In this document: piece after piece, positions 32,083 to 40,744 of the stretch
Layout of the letters: each line of letters starts with the position of its first letter
How positions within the stretch are numbered: the stretch's first letter is position 1
NCBI GenBank assembly: GCA_963791635.1
Contig: CAWBTC010000005.1
Location: 186,001-250,000 of the forward strand
Length of the DNA stretch: 64,000 bases
DNA from: VFMC01 sp963791635
GTDB lineage: Bacteria; Actinomycetota; Acidimicrobiia; Acidimicrobiales; Ilumatobacteraceae
Direction of reading: 5' to 3'
Program-made: the position numbers and the translations under genes
The notes under the pieces: model-generated
What the model was told of the DNA's origin: nothing
Databases searched by the model: none
Seen by the model: the letters and a program-made list of their open reading frames with translations, nothing else

Positions 32083-32757
32083 TCAGGACACGGGGTCCAG
32101 CACCCTTTCGACGGTCAGCTCTTCGACGTCTCGGACGTTGCGCCGGGACATCAGACCGGCGATGGCCAGCGCCACGAGGATCACGCCAGGGATCATGAAG
32201 AACCAGGTGAACAACCGGAAGTCGGGCAGGCTCGCGACCTTGTCGTAGTCGCCGACCTCGGCCTGCATCGTGGTGACCAGCGGCTCGTAGTGGTCGAGAC
32301 CAGCGGGCACCTGCTCGAAGATGCCGACGTTGTCATCCATCAGCGTGAGCAGTCCAGCGAAGTCCTGCTGCATCTGGGGCAGACCCTGCAGCGTCGCTGA
32401 CATCGCCGGGAACTGGTCCGCGATGAATGCCTGGACGTCGGCTTCGGACATCCCCATCGCACCGGCGAGCGCCGGCACCATGTTCTGGGCATCGATGCCG
32501 AGCGCTTCGAACCCGGCGACGTACCCGTTGAACTTGTCGATGTTCGCCTGGGTCATCGCTGGCACGACGTTGCCCAGCGGGACGAACACGTCGTAGTAGT
32601 AGTCGGCGGTGACGTCGACGTTGTTCTGGTCCATGATCGGCTCGAACGCGTCGATCATCTTCTGGCCGCCATCGGCCTTGCCGGGGAGTCCAATCACCAG
32701 TGGTGCTGCGATCAGCAGCACACCGACTGCGAACACGGCCCACATGAGCTTCTTCAT
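32083..32757 (-). CDS. Two-helix membrane protein with helical extracytoplasmic domain
   Basis: A 224-residue protein. The first helix (LMWAVFAVGVLLIAAPLVIG) and last helix (FTWFFMIPGVILVALAIAGLMS) flank about 150 Met/Gln/Asp-rich helical residues that should lie outside. The ends are inside (KK at the start; RRNVRD after the last helix). I recognise no family. It has its own promoter region and ends in the shared hairpin at 32032-32074. Related proteins with this topology are common in actinobacteria without assigned function. Confidence 0.7.
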   Translation of the reverse strand: MKKLMWAVFAVGVLLIAAPLVIGLPGKADGGQKMIDAFEPIMDQNNVDVTADYYYDVFVPLGNVVPAMTQANIDKFNGYVAGFEALGIDAQNMVPALAGAMGMSEADVQAFIADQFPAMSATLQGLPQMQQDFAGLLTLMDDNVGIFEQVPAGLDHYEPLVTTMQAEVGDYDKVASLPDFRLFTWFFMIPGVILVALAIAGLMSRRNVRDVEELTVERVLDPVS

Positions 32758-32848
32758 CGTCGCCAGCCTCCGTTTCGGGGCCGCTGGGGGAGTGGCCCCA
32801 CGCGTCCATCATCGACTCGCGAACTGGGTGCTGGCCACGGCATTTGGT

Positions 32849-32868
32849 CCCGAGTCCGCACACTCGGG
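32849..32868 (-). terminator. Hairpin after the DinB-fold gene
   Basis: CCCGAGT and ACTCGGG, perfect 7-bp arms with a 6-base loop, 11 bases past the stop of the minus-strand gene at 32880. A second hairpin, GGGGCC/GGCCCC with a GCT/AGT extension and GGGGG loop (32777-32799), follows further downstream. Confidence 0.6.
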
Positions 32869-32879
32869 GCGGTGCGTGC

Positions 32880-33434
32880 TCAGACGGTTCGGCCGACGAA
32901 GTTCAGCATTCTCGTCTGGGCGTCTGCGCCTGTCGGCGATGCAATGGCAGGCCCGAACACGCTCGGGCTCCGCAGCATGTCCGCCGGCATTGCCTTCCAG
33001 ATCGCCAACACCGACCTGCACAGTGCCGGATCGAGGCGCTCATCGACCTTTGCCGTCCGGGCGAGGTCCCAGGTGTGGATGAGCAGATCGGCCCCCATGA
33101 AGGAGATGAACGTGTCGACCGGCATCGGGCCGAAGAACGTCGTCGCAGATCTCTGCAACACGTCCGGATGATCAAGTGACTCGAGCGTCTGGTCGCGGTG
33201 CTTGGCCCACGCAGCCTGAGGATCGGCGCCGAGCTTCGGCCACGACTTCGGCATCGCGCCGAGCTTCGCCGCGGTCTGGACCGACTTCATCCCGCCGAGG
33301 ACGTGCTCGACGATGTCACGGCCTTTCCATTCGGCGCATGGCGATTGCCGGGCCATGGCCTTGTCGGTGGCCAGCTTCATCACATGATCGAAGCCGTACA
33401 CGGTCTTCACGTAGCTGCGGAGGTTTGCGCTCAT
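32880..33434 (-). CDS. DinB-fold protein of the mycothiol-dependent maleylpyruvate isomerase-like superfamily
   Basis: A 184-residue protein of the type often called TIGR03086-like. The family's C-terminal landmark MGADLLIHTWDLART is present, with the histidine that can help bind a divalent metal. An N-terminal metal-ligand helix carries DIVEHVLGG. Family members use mycothiol or bind metal, and most are unassigned. The start is ATG 33434; the longer frame upstream lacks family features. A hairpin terminator follows at 32849-32868. Confidence 0.75.
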   Translation of the reverse strand: MSANLRSYVKTVYGFDHVMKLATDKAMARQSPCAEWKGRDIVEHVLGGMKSVQTAAKLGAMPKSWPKLGADPQAAWAKHRDQTLESLDHPDVLQRSATTFFGPMPVDTFISFMGADLLIHTWDLARTAKVDERLDPALCRSVLAIWKAMPADMLRSPSVFGPAIASPTGADAQTRMLNFVGRTV

Positions 33435-33627
33435 GCGGCAAACGTACCCGCGATCCACGAGGCCTCGGACTTCTCGGACCTCCGGCACCACTCCGGTCGG
33501 TCTGCCGCAGGAAGTGGGGAGTCCGGGGCGAACCCGCTCGACCGGGCGAGCATGTCGTCCGTCATGCCCGAAGGACTCGAGCACGACCGCACGAAGCTCT
33601 GGTCTCGACGGCGTTCACGGTTGCGGC

Positions 33628-34506
33628 TCAGACGCCGTCGCTCGCCAGTTCTTCGGCGACCTCGTCGAAGACGGCTCGGGCGATGTCGGGACGGCGGGTG
33701 TACACCCCATCGACGCCCGCGAGCGCAAGCTCGCGGAGCACCTCAGGATCGTCGACGGTCCAGGTGAAGATCGCCGAGCCGTGGGCATGTGAGTCGGCGA
33801 CGCTGTCAGCGTCGAACCGGTCGTCGCGGTACGGCGGCTGTCCGATCGGAGAAGCGGCGCACCAGGCGTCGCCGCGGTCCTGTGCGGCGCGGCGCACATC
33901 CAGGTCGGCGTAGGTGGTGGTGATCAGGACGCCGGGGCATGCCTTCTCGGCTTCGTAGACGGCGCTGTCGTCGTTCGCGCTGAGATACACCCGCTCGACC
34001 GAGTCGGTCTCGCGCAAGACCCTGCACAGCGCTTCGGCCATCGACGGCTTGGTCTGCTTGATCTCGAGCGAGACGAGCACGTCGGGGAACGCCTCCAGGA
34101 TCTCGAGGAGCGAGGGGATCGTCACCGGTTCGTCGATCGGGGCGCCGCGCCAGCGTGCAGCCGCGTCGAGCTGTTGCAGGTCGTCCCAGGTGTGGGCATC
34201 GATGTATCCGCTGCCGTCGGTGGTGATCGACAGTTCTCGATCGTGGCGGGCGACGATCACACCGTCGGACGACATCCACAGGTCGGCGTCGAGCACGTCC
34301 GCTCCGGCCGCCATCGAGCGTTCCATTGCGACGATCGTGTTCTCCGGACCGAGTCCTTCGCCGCCGCCGTGGGCGATCACGAGCGGCGGGCTCGACCGGA
34401 ATCGACTCGGCGGGCAGTCGGTGATCGGCACTGCTTGTCGGCCCGCACAACCCGCGAGGATGACGAAGATGATCGCCGGTGCCCCTCGGGATCGCCGCCG
34501 CGTCAT
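33628..34506 (-). CDS. Glycerophosphodiester phosphodiesterase lipoprotein
   Basis: A 292-residue GDPD-family enzyme that hydrolyses glycerophosphodiesters to glycerol-3-phosphate and an alcohol. The catalytic signature is present: HGGGEGLGPENT (His and the metal ligand Glu), DADLWMSSDGVIVARHD (metal ligands and second catalytic His), then LEIKQ and TWTVDD. A lipobox ILAGC near residue 20 after RRRSRG predicts a lipid-anchored protein on the outer face of the membrane. Start ATG 34506 fits the signal peptide. It is divergent from the rhodanese gene. Confidence 0.9.
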   Translation of the reverse strand: MTRRRSRGAPAIIFVILAGCAGRQAVPITDCPPSRFRSSPPLVIAHGGGEGLGPENTIVAMERSMAAGADVLDADLWMSSDGVIVARHDRELSITTDGSGYIDAHTWDDLQQLDAAARWRGAPIDEPVTIPSLLEILEAFPDVLVSLEIKQTKPSMAEALCRVLRETDSVERVYLSANDDSAVYEAEKACPGVLITTTYADLDVRRAAQDRGDAWCAASPIGQPPYRDDRFDADSVADSHAHGSAIFTWTVDDPEVLRELALAGVDGVYTRRPDIARAVFDEVAEELASDGV

Positions 34507-34659
34507 GTGCGAAGGGTACGAGGTTCCGTCCCCTCTCGCGTCCGCGGCTCGTCGGTGTCGTCGTGTTCGGACGTCGAGCGGCGAGATGAACGGCGAGTTT
34601 CGTGATTGTTTTCCACCCGACGGCGCAGGACTCCGTGTCGCCGCTCTAGCGTCCACTCG

Positions 34660-35460
34660 ATGGGTGTGGGCTCCGTTGATCCGTGTCGGTGGATGCTTGC
34701 TGCGGCACAGCTCGAGCTCACACGAGTCCTTGTCGTGTGCCGGGACTCCGGCACCGAACGGGTGTCGTCAGCATCCGATGGCGTGGTGACCGTCGTGCGA
34801 TCGGGGCCCGATCCAGACGACCAACAGGCGGCGTCGTTCCCGATGGCCTGCCTCGAGTCGTGCTTGGCCGAGAGCGCTCCCGAGGTGCGCCGGTCGGCGA
34901 TCCATCAGGCCGCGCAGCACCTCGACCGAGGTGGCATGTTGTTGATGTGCGTGTCACTCGATCCGGTGTTCGCCCAACTGTGTGACGAGATGGGATTCGT
35001 GCGCGACGCCGACGGATCCGATGACCGGACGGTGCGATACCGGCGCAGCGAACGCACGACGGTTCATGATCTGCTGTGGGACGCGCGCATGACCATCGAT
35101 CGGGTGGGCGCTGACGAGCTCGCTGCCGAGTTGGCCAATGGTGCCGGGCCGCTCGTGGTCGATACCCGCACGCACACCGATCGTTGTCGGATGGGCGTGA
35201 TCCGCGGCTCGATCCATGTTCCCCGGACGGTGCTCGAGTGGCACCTCGATCCGGCCAACGGGTATGCCCACCCCGCCGTGTCGGGGCTCGACCATCCGCT
35301 GGTCGTGGTCTGCAACGGCGGCTACAGCTCGTCACTCGCGACGGCCAATCTCGTGCGGTTGGGCTTCACGAACGCACGCGACCTCATCGGGGGAGTGCGT
35401 TCGTGGGTGCGCCGCGGCCACCCCGTCGACGCTCCAGACCACGCCCACCTCGATCTCTGA
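34660..35460 (+). CDS. Rhodanese-domain protein with an extra N-terminal domain
   Basis: A 266-residue protein. The C-terminal 120 residues are a rhodanese domain with the active cysteine in VVVCNGGYSSS and the substrate-entry LVVDTRT strand; it should transfer or carry sulfane sulfur. The N-terminal 130 residues look like a Rossmann-type methyltransferase remnant, or a helper domain (VCRDSGTE, HLDRGGMLLMCVS), but no SAM-binding glycine loop is clear. Fusions like this are uncommon. Start ATG 34660; the earlier in-frame start lacks support. Confidence 0.8.
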   Translation: MGVGSVDPCRWMLAAAQLELTRVLVVCRDSGTERVSSASDGVVTVVRSGPDPDDQQAASFPMACLESCLAESAPEVRRSAIHQAAQHLDRGGMLLMCVSLDPVFAQLCDEMGFVRDADGSDDRTVRYRRSERTTVHDLLWDARMTIDRVGADELAAELANGAGPLVVDTRTHTDRCRMGVIRGSIHVPRTVLEWHLDPANGYAHPAVSGLDHPLVVVCNGGYSSSLATANLVRLGFTNARDLIGGVRSWVRRGHPVDAPDHAHLDL

Positions 35461-35521
35461 CGCCATCCGCTCGCACGTGTGTCGCGGTCGTGGCGCCGGC
35501 GACTGGTCGAGTCGGTGCGAA

Positions 35522-36796
35522 TCAGCGGTTGATTCGGCCGGGTTCTGCCCTGTCGGGTTCGGCTCTGTCGGGTTCGGCGAGCGTCGTGGAGATGTGTGCG
35601 CTCGCCTCGAGGGTGCGATGCACCGGGCACTTGTCAGCGATGCGCAGGAGCGACGAGCGCTGTGCGTCGTCGAGGTCGCCATCGACGGCGATGCGCCGTT
35701 GGAAGTGGTCGATGAGCGGACCGGCTCCCTCGATGCACGCGTCGAGGTCGTCGGCGTGGGTCTTGGCATGGGTCACTTCGACGGTCACGCGGTCGAGCGG
35801 GAGTTGCTTGCGGTCGGCGTAGAGGCGCAGGGTCATCGACGTGCATGCACCGAGGGCGGCACCGAGCAAGTCGTACGGAGACGGCCCGGCATCGAAGCCG
35901 CCGATGTCGACGGGTTCATCGGCGAGGAAGCGGTGATCACCGACGACGATGTGATTCAAGAACGTGCCTTGGCCGGTCTCGGCGACCACCACAGGTGCGC
36001 TCGCTGGCGGAGTCGGAGCGGCAGGGTGTTCGTCCACCAGGAATCGCTCCGACCAGCAGGCGATCATCCTCGCTGCATAAAGCGCGTCGCTGGCTCGGGT
36101 GAGCAGGTGATCGGCGCCATCGAGGGCGATGAAGCTCTTCGGGTGACGAGCCGCAGAGTAGATGCGCGCTGCGTTGTCGATGCCGACGATGTTGTCGGTC
36201 GGGGAGTGAACGACGAGGAGTGCCGCTCGCAGCGCTGTTGCGCGCGCCTCGATCGAGTGGGCGGTCAGGTCGTCGAGCAGTTCGCGGCGGATCGTGAAGC
36301 ATCGCCCGGCGATGTCGACGGTGGCCCGCCCCTGCTGTTCGATCTCAGGGAGTTGCGGTCCGAAGAGGCGAGTGATGTGGGCGACATCGGCGGGTGCGCC
36401 GATGGTGGCGACGGCTCGCACCTCGGTGATGTCGTCGGCCACGGCGATCGCAGCGGCACCGCCGAGGCTGTGGCCGATCAGCAGTTGTGGAGCGGAGTGA
36501 TGCTCGCGTAGCCAGGCCGCAGCGAGACGAAGATCGTCGAGGTTCGACGAGAAGTCGGTGTTGGCGAAGTCGCCGTCGCTCGATCCGAGTCCGGTGAAGT
36601 CGAACCGGAGCACACCGATGCCATGACCGTTCAGTTCAGCCGCGATCCGGCCGGCTGCGACGACGTCCTTGGAACAGGTGAAGCAGTGCGCGAAGAGGGC
36701 GAAGGCCCGAGATGGCCGGGCGGGCAGATCCAGGCGCCCGGAAAGCGGCGTGCCCTGACTCCCGATGAAGGTCACTCGCTCAGCTCGGCGTGCCAT
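35522..36796 (-). CDS. Fusion of an alpha/beta hydrolase and an OsmC-like domain
   Basis: A 424-residue bifunctional protein. Residues about 20-255 are an alpha/beta hydrolase with nucleophile elbow GHSLGG and a late histidine in GADHLL. Residues about 285-410 are OsmC-like, with cysteines in GACTSMTLRLYAD and DKCPVHRTL. Fusions with this order are widespread, and the OsmC part is thought to handle peroxides. The reaction of the hydrolase part is unknown. AGGAG precedes ATG 36796. The C-terminus ends in AEPDRAEPDRAEPG repeats from a 15-bp DNA repeat (about 35538-35580). It is divergent from a mercuric-reductase-like flavoprotein. Confidence 0.9.
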   Translation of the reverse strand: MARRAERVTFIGSQGTPLSGRLDLPARPSRAFALFAHCFTCSKDVVAAGRIAAELNGHGIGVLRFDFTGLGSSDGDFANTDFSSNLDDLRLAAAWLREHHSAPQLLIGHSLGGAAAIAVADDITEVRAVATIGAPADVAHITRLFGPQLPEIEQQGRATVDIAGRCFTIRRELLDDLTAHSIEARATALRAALLVVHSPTDNIVGIDNAARIYSAARHPKSFIALDGADHLLTRASDALYAARMIACWSERFLVDEHPAAPTPPASAPVVVAETGQGTFLNHIVVGDHRFLADEPVDIGGFDAGPSPYDLLGAALGACTSMTLRLYADRKQLPLDRVTVEVTHAKTHADDLDACIEGAGPLIDHFQRRIAVDGDLDDAQRSSLLRIADKCPVHRTLEASAHISTTLAEPDRAEPDRAEPGRINR

Positions 36797-36934
36797 CGTG
36801 GGCTCCTGTCTGTGCTGGACGATCTGCCGGGACGGCGTCCCTTCTCGAGAGACCATACGGCAAGGCATCGAGGATGGGCATCGCAGTCCTCGTCTCACGC
36901 GCAATGAGTTGCCATCGGGATTGACTACACGACC

Positions 36935-38305
36935 ATGCAGACATACGAAGTCGATGTTGTCGTGATCGGAATGGGCCCGGGCGGCGAGGACGTGGCCGGG
37001 CAACTGGCCGAGGCCGGGATGTCGGTCGTCGGGATCGAGAGCCATCTGGTGGGTGGCGAGTGCCCCTACTACGGGTGCATCCCGTCGAAGATGATCATCC
37101 GCGCCGCTGATCTGCTCGCCGAAGCGCGCCGGGTGAACACGATGGCGGGCACTGCGGTGGTGACGCCCGACTACACGATCGTTGCCGACAGGATCCGCGA
37201 CGAGGCAACCGACGACTGGGACGACACCGTGGCGGTCGACCGCTTCGTCGGCAAGGGCGGCACGTTCATCCGGGGCCGAGGGGCCCTCGATGGCGAGGGT
37301 CGCGTGCGTGTCGGCGACGACGTGTACATCGCTCGGCTCGGTGTCGTGATCGCCACCGGAACGTCGCCGGCGCTGCCACCGGTGCCTGGACTCGCCGAGG
37401 CCCAGCCGTGGACGAACCGCGACGTGTTCAAGATCCGCTCGCTGCCGGCGTCGCTGACGATCATGGGCGGTGGCGCGATCGGGCTCGAACTGGCCCAGGC
37501 GTTCTCCCGCTTCGGCACGATCGTGACCGTGATCGAGGTGGCAGATCGGATCCTTGCCCCAGAAGAGCCGGAGTCGAGCGCGCTGGTCGCAGCCGTGCTG
37601 CAGTCGGAGGGCATCACGATCAGGACCGGTCAGGCGGCCGTGGGGGTGCGGCGCGACGGTCAGGTGACGGTGGAGCTCGCTGACGGGAGCCACATCACGA
37701 GCGACGAGCTGCTGGTCGCCGCGGGTCGGGTGCCGAACGTGCGCGGCATCGGTCTCGACACGGTCGGGCTCGACGAGACTGCTCGGCCCCCATTCGCCGT
37801 CGACGCCCACATGCGCGTGGTCGGCGCCTCCAAGCTGTGGGCGGTCGGCGACATCGCCGGGCTCGGATCGTTCACCCACATGGCTGTCTACGAGGCCGAG
37901 ATCGCCATCGACGACATTCTCGGTGCCGAGAACCCTCGCGTCGCGCAGGCACATGCGGTGTCGCGCGTGACCTTCACCGACCCCGAGGTCGGTTCGGTCG
38001 GGCTGACAGAAGCGCAGGCTCGAGCCGCAGGATTGAACGTCCGTGTGGGCGTCGTCGACAGCTCCACATCGAGCCGAGGGTGGCTGCACGGTGCCGGCAA
38101 CGAGGGGCTGATGAAGCTCGTCGAGGACGCCGACCGCGGCGTGCTGGTCGGTGCCACCACCGTCGGCCCGCGTGGCGGCGACGTGCTCGGCCTCTTCAGT
38201 CTTGCGGTCCATGCTCGGGTACCGGTGGCGGAGTTGCGGTCGATGGTCTACGCATACCCAACCTTCATCCGGGGCGCGCTCGACGCTCTCGCTGCGCTGG
38301 CATGA
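36935..38305 (+). CDS. Pyridine nucleotide-disulfide oxidoreductase (mercuric reductase/dihydrolipoamide dehydrogenase-like)
   Basis: A 456-residue FAD enzyme. The FAD motif is VVVIGMGPGGEDVAGQLAEAG, given here as its G-M-G-P-G-G core. The redox-active disulfide is C-P-Y-Y-G-C-I-P-S-K. The NAD(P) motif is GGGAIGLELAQ, and the second FAD motif is LWAVGDIAG. At the C-terminus the His-Glu dyad (HPTxSE) of lipoamide dehydrogenase is replaced by YAYPTFIRG, so it is not a classic dihydrolipoamide dehydrogenase. There is no MerA Cys-Cys tail. It probably reduces a disulfide, quinone or metal substrate with NAD(P)H. It is divergent from the hydrolase-OsmC gene, suggesting an oxidative-stress pair. 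Confidence 0.85.
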   Translation: MQTYEVDVVVIGMGPGGEDVAGQLAEAGMSVVGIESHLVGGECPYYGCIPSKMIIRAADLLAEARRVNTMAGTAVVTPDYTIVADRIRDEATDDWDDTVAVDRFVGKGGTFIRGRGALDGEGRVRVGDDVYIARLGVVIATGTSPALPPVPGLAEAQPWTNRDVFKIRSLPASLTIMGGGAIGLELAQAFSRFGTIVTVIEVADRILAPEEPESSALVAAVLQSEGITIRTGQAAVGVRRDGQVTVELADGSHITSDELLVAAGRVPNVRGIGLDTVGLDETARPPFAVDAHMRVVGASKLWAVGDIAGLGSFTHMAVYEAEIAIDDILGAENPRVAQAHAVSRVTFTDPEVGSVGLTEAQARAAGLNVRVGVVDSSTSSRGWLHGAGNEGLMKLVEDADRGVLVGATTVGPRGGDVLGLFSLAVHARVPVAELRSMVYAYPTFIRGALDALAALA

Positions 38306-38390
38306 CCTGACGTGGAGACCGCCGTCCTGGACGGTTGGTGTCTGGGTCGTCGAGGCCCGCCTCGGCGACGGCGCCGTGCGATGATTTGAC

Positions 38391-39203
38391 ATGACGTATG
38401 TGATCGCACAGCTGTCCGACGTGCACATCGGTCGGCGCCGAGGCGGCACGGGCGAACGCTTCGCACAAACGATCGACGAGATCAATGCGATGTCGAGGCA
38501 GCCCGACCTGGTGCTCGTCACCGGCGATCTGACAGAGACCGGCGAGCCGGCTGAGTGGGCCGAGTTCAACCGGAGCATCGACGCGCTTCGAGCTCCGTGG
38601 GAGGCGATCCGCGGCAACCACGACCGAGGGATCGAGCCGCTCGCCGGCCACCGGGGCACCGACGCAGGACCGCTCCACCTCGTTCTGGTCGACTCGAGCT
38701 CCGACGAGTTCACCGTCGACGACGCCGACTGGCTCGATGGACATCTTCGCGGGCATGCGGAGCGACCAACGGTGATCGCGATCCATCACCCCCCGTTCGA
38801 GTCGGGGATCTGGTGGATGGACTGCGTTGGCCTCAGAGGCGCCGACCGGTTCGAGGAAGTGGTGCGGCGCCACCATCAGGTACGCCACGTGATGTCGGGA
38901 CACGTGCACCGACCGATCAGCACGAACTGGGCAGGCTGCATGCTCACGGTGTGCCCATCGACCGCCGCGTCAGTGGCCGGAGATCTCGATCCCGAACACG
39001 ACCCGGCGGAGACCGCAGAGCCGCCGATGATCGCCGTCCATGCGTACGTCGGCGACACGGTCGTCAGCCACGTCATCCCGGCCGGCGCCTCAGCGTCCAG
39101 GGTGTCGATCGCCGAGGTGGCACCTGCGTTCGTCACGTGGGCGCGTGCGCAGCAAGCGAACCGGCCAAGCGCGTTCGGTGCCGCCGAGCACGAGGTCGTC
39201 TGA
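38391..39203 (+). CDS. Calcineurin-like metallophosphoesterase (CpdA/Rv0805-like)
   Basis: A 270-residue binuclear metallophosphoesterase. All ligand motifs are visible in order: LSDVHIG, VTGDLTE, RGNHD, AIHHPP and SGHVH. The spacing and the PDLVLVTGDLTE block resemble class III cyclic-nucleotide phosphodiesterases such as CpdA and Rv0805. cAMP hydrolysis is plausible, particularly with cyclic-nucleotide-binding proteins in the window, but not proven by sequence. It carries a 50-residue C-terminal extension after the core. It stands alone. Confidence 0.85.
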   Translation: MTYVIAQLSDVHIGRRRGGTGERFAQTIDEINAMSRQPDLVLVTGDLTETGEPAEWAEFNRSIDALRAPWEAIRGNHDRGIEPLAGHRGTDAGPLHLVLVDSSSDEFTVDDADWLDGHLRGHAERPTVIAIHHPPFESGIWWMDCVGLRGADRFEEVVRRHHQVRHVMSGHVHRPISTNWAGCMLTVCPSTAASVAGDLDPEHDPAETAEPPMIAVHAYVGDTVVSHVIPAGASASRVSIAEVAPAFVTWARAQQANRPSAFGAAEHEVV

Positions 39204-39325
39204 CCCCGAGGTGGGACCCGCTGGGGAGTTCGATGGCCTGGTCGAACTCGGGTCGGCTTCGATGCTCGACGCCGACGGGAGATCTCCTCAACGGTCGACG
39301 CTCGATGCATGCCTCATGCGACCTC

Positions 39326-40055
39326 TCAGGTGCGGCGGAACACGGCGTGAGTGAAGCGTTGGGTCGTCGCCCAGGGGGTGACGTGGTCGGCTTCGAAGCT
39401 GTCGAGCAGCTCGAAGCCGGGCTCGAAGTCGATTGCCAGTGATGCCGCATCGTGGCGCATCACCGGCAGGTCGCTGCACGACGTCGGGCCATCGGGAGCG
39501 AAGGTCGCGATGACGAGATGCCCTCCGGGGCGGACCGATGTCGATGCTGTCTCTGCGTAGGCCCGACGATCGACGTCGTCGACCAAGAAGTGGAACATCG
39601 CACGGTCGTGCCACACATCAACGGGTCCGCCGCCGAGTTCGCCGAGGCGAAGGGTCCGAACGTCGGCGACGACGAGCTGCAGTCGATCGAGGTGCGCTGC
39701 AACCGCCAGGCGTCCGGCGGGCCAGCTCTCGGGACATCGCCTCCAGAGCCGCAGCGGCGATGTCGACGGCGACCAACCGGAGACCGTCGGCAAGGAGCGC
39801 ACCGACCAGCGGCGAGGCACCCGCGCCGACGGTGAGCACCGTCGATGCCGTCGATGCCGTCGATGCCGTGGATGCCGTGGATGTCCTGGATGCCGTCGAT
39901 GTCCTGGATGCCGTCGAGCGCGCCGTCACGCGGCGCACCAGCGTCAGTCAGGGTTCCGGCGATGCCTGGAACCAGCTCAGCTCGGCGGTGGTCTTGGTCC
40001 GCCAGACGTTCTCCCAATGATCACGCTCGTCGTGCGATGCCGGTGCGCTCGTCAT
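39326..40055 (-). pseudogene. Decayed class I SAM-dependent methyltransferase
   Basis: Fragments of one methyltransferase are spread over two frames. The first 35 residues (MTSAPASHDERDHWENVWRT; SWFQASPEP) are followed by an in-frame TGA at 39950-39948, where relatives have serine. The same frame then continues through a 9-bp repeat tract into the SAM motif VLTVGAGASPLVGALL and AVDIAAAALEAM. At about 39720-39705 one extra base moves the rest (RLAVAAHLDRLQLVVADV; VWHDRAMFHFLVD; GGHLVIATFAPDGP) into another frame, ending at 39326. Two independent lesions point to real gene decay rather than one sequencing error. Intact relatives are about 200-residue cytoplasmic methyltransferases of unknown substrate. 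Confidence 0.8.
39841..39917. repeat. 9-bp tandem repeat inside the decayed methyltransferase
   Basis: About eight to nine imperfect copies of GATGCCGTC and variants (GATGCCGTG, GATGTCCTG) between the N-terminal motif and the SAM-binding loop. Intact relatives have a short helical linker here. The repeats keep the local frame but replace the linker with a low-complexity Ser/Thr/Ala run. Confidence 0.85.
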
Positions 40056-40168
40056 GCGGTCGACACTACGCATCCCCCTCGTGACGCAGCATCGGCGCAC
40101 CGAAAACAATCGCGAAACTCTCGCTGTGGCTGTCCGTGCGCGCGCGGCTTGGCGCGAGGATGGGCGCC

Positions 40169-40744
40169 ATGCCACGGATCGAACTGCTCGATGCCTCCTC
40201 TGCGCCGATGACGGCGCAGAGCTTCTTCTCAGGAGGCGATCCTGGTCCCATCGTGGCTGCGCTCGCCACCGTGCCCGAGTTGCTCGGTCCCACGCTGGGC
40301 TTCGTGGGCGCCGCACTGGGTGCTGGTGCGACGAGCACCCGCCACAAGGAGTTCGCGATCCTGCGCACGTCGGCGCTCCTCGGGTGCCGGTACTGCATTC
40401 ACGCACACACGACCGTGGCACTCGACGTCGGGCTCGGCGATCACGAGGTTCGTGCCTTGCGCGGTGAGGTGCCGCTCGAGGACGGGTTCCCCGATCCTGC
40501 GGAGCAAGCGCTCGTGAGGTGGATCGATGCGATGGCGGGCGCCGGTGGGCCGGTGCCCGATGACGTGTGGGAAGCGGCCAGCGCCTCGTGGTCCGACCAT
40601 CTCCTCGTGGAGCTCAGCATCACGATCGGGGCGACGATGTTCCTCAACCGGTTTGCGACCGGCTTCGAGCTCCCCACGTCTCAGGCTGTGCTCGACCGCC
40701 TCGAACACGAAGGATTCGACACCGGCTTGGTGGTGGCCTCATGA
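40169..40744 (+). CDS. Carboxymuconolactone decarboxylase/AhpD-like protein
   Basis: A 191-residue all-helical CMD/AhpD-family protein. The redox motif CxxC with its downstream histidine is present (GCRYCIHAHT), so a peroxidase- or disulfide-reductase-like activity is more likely than decarboxylation. Start ATG 40169 (MPRIELLD), with GAGGA about 10 bases upstream. Its stop overlaps the ATG of a radical SAM gene (ATGA), so the two are coupled. AhpD-like proteins paired with radical SAM enzymes occur in several small-molecule pathways; the product here is unknown. Confidence 0.85.
   Translation: MPRIELLDASSAPMTAQSFFSGGDPGPIVAALATVPELLGPTLGFVGAALGAGATSTRHKEFAILRTSALLGCRYCIHAHTTVALDVGLGDHEVRALRGEVPLEDGFPDPAEQALVRWIDAMAGAGGPVPDDVWEAASASWSDHLLVELSITIGATMFLNRFATGFELPTSQAVLDRLEHEGFDTGLVVAS

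Noticed and set aside
35522..38713. A single 1063-codon frame joining the hydrolase-OsmC gene to upstream DNA
   Set aside because: The first 640 codons are the antisense of the flavoprotein gene at 36935 and show no domain; a ribosome binding site marks the real start at 36796.
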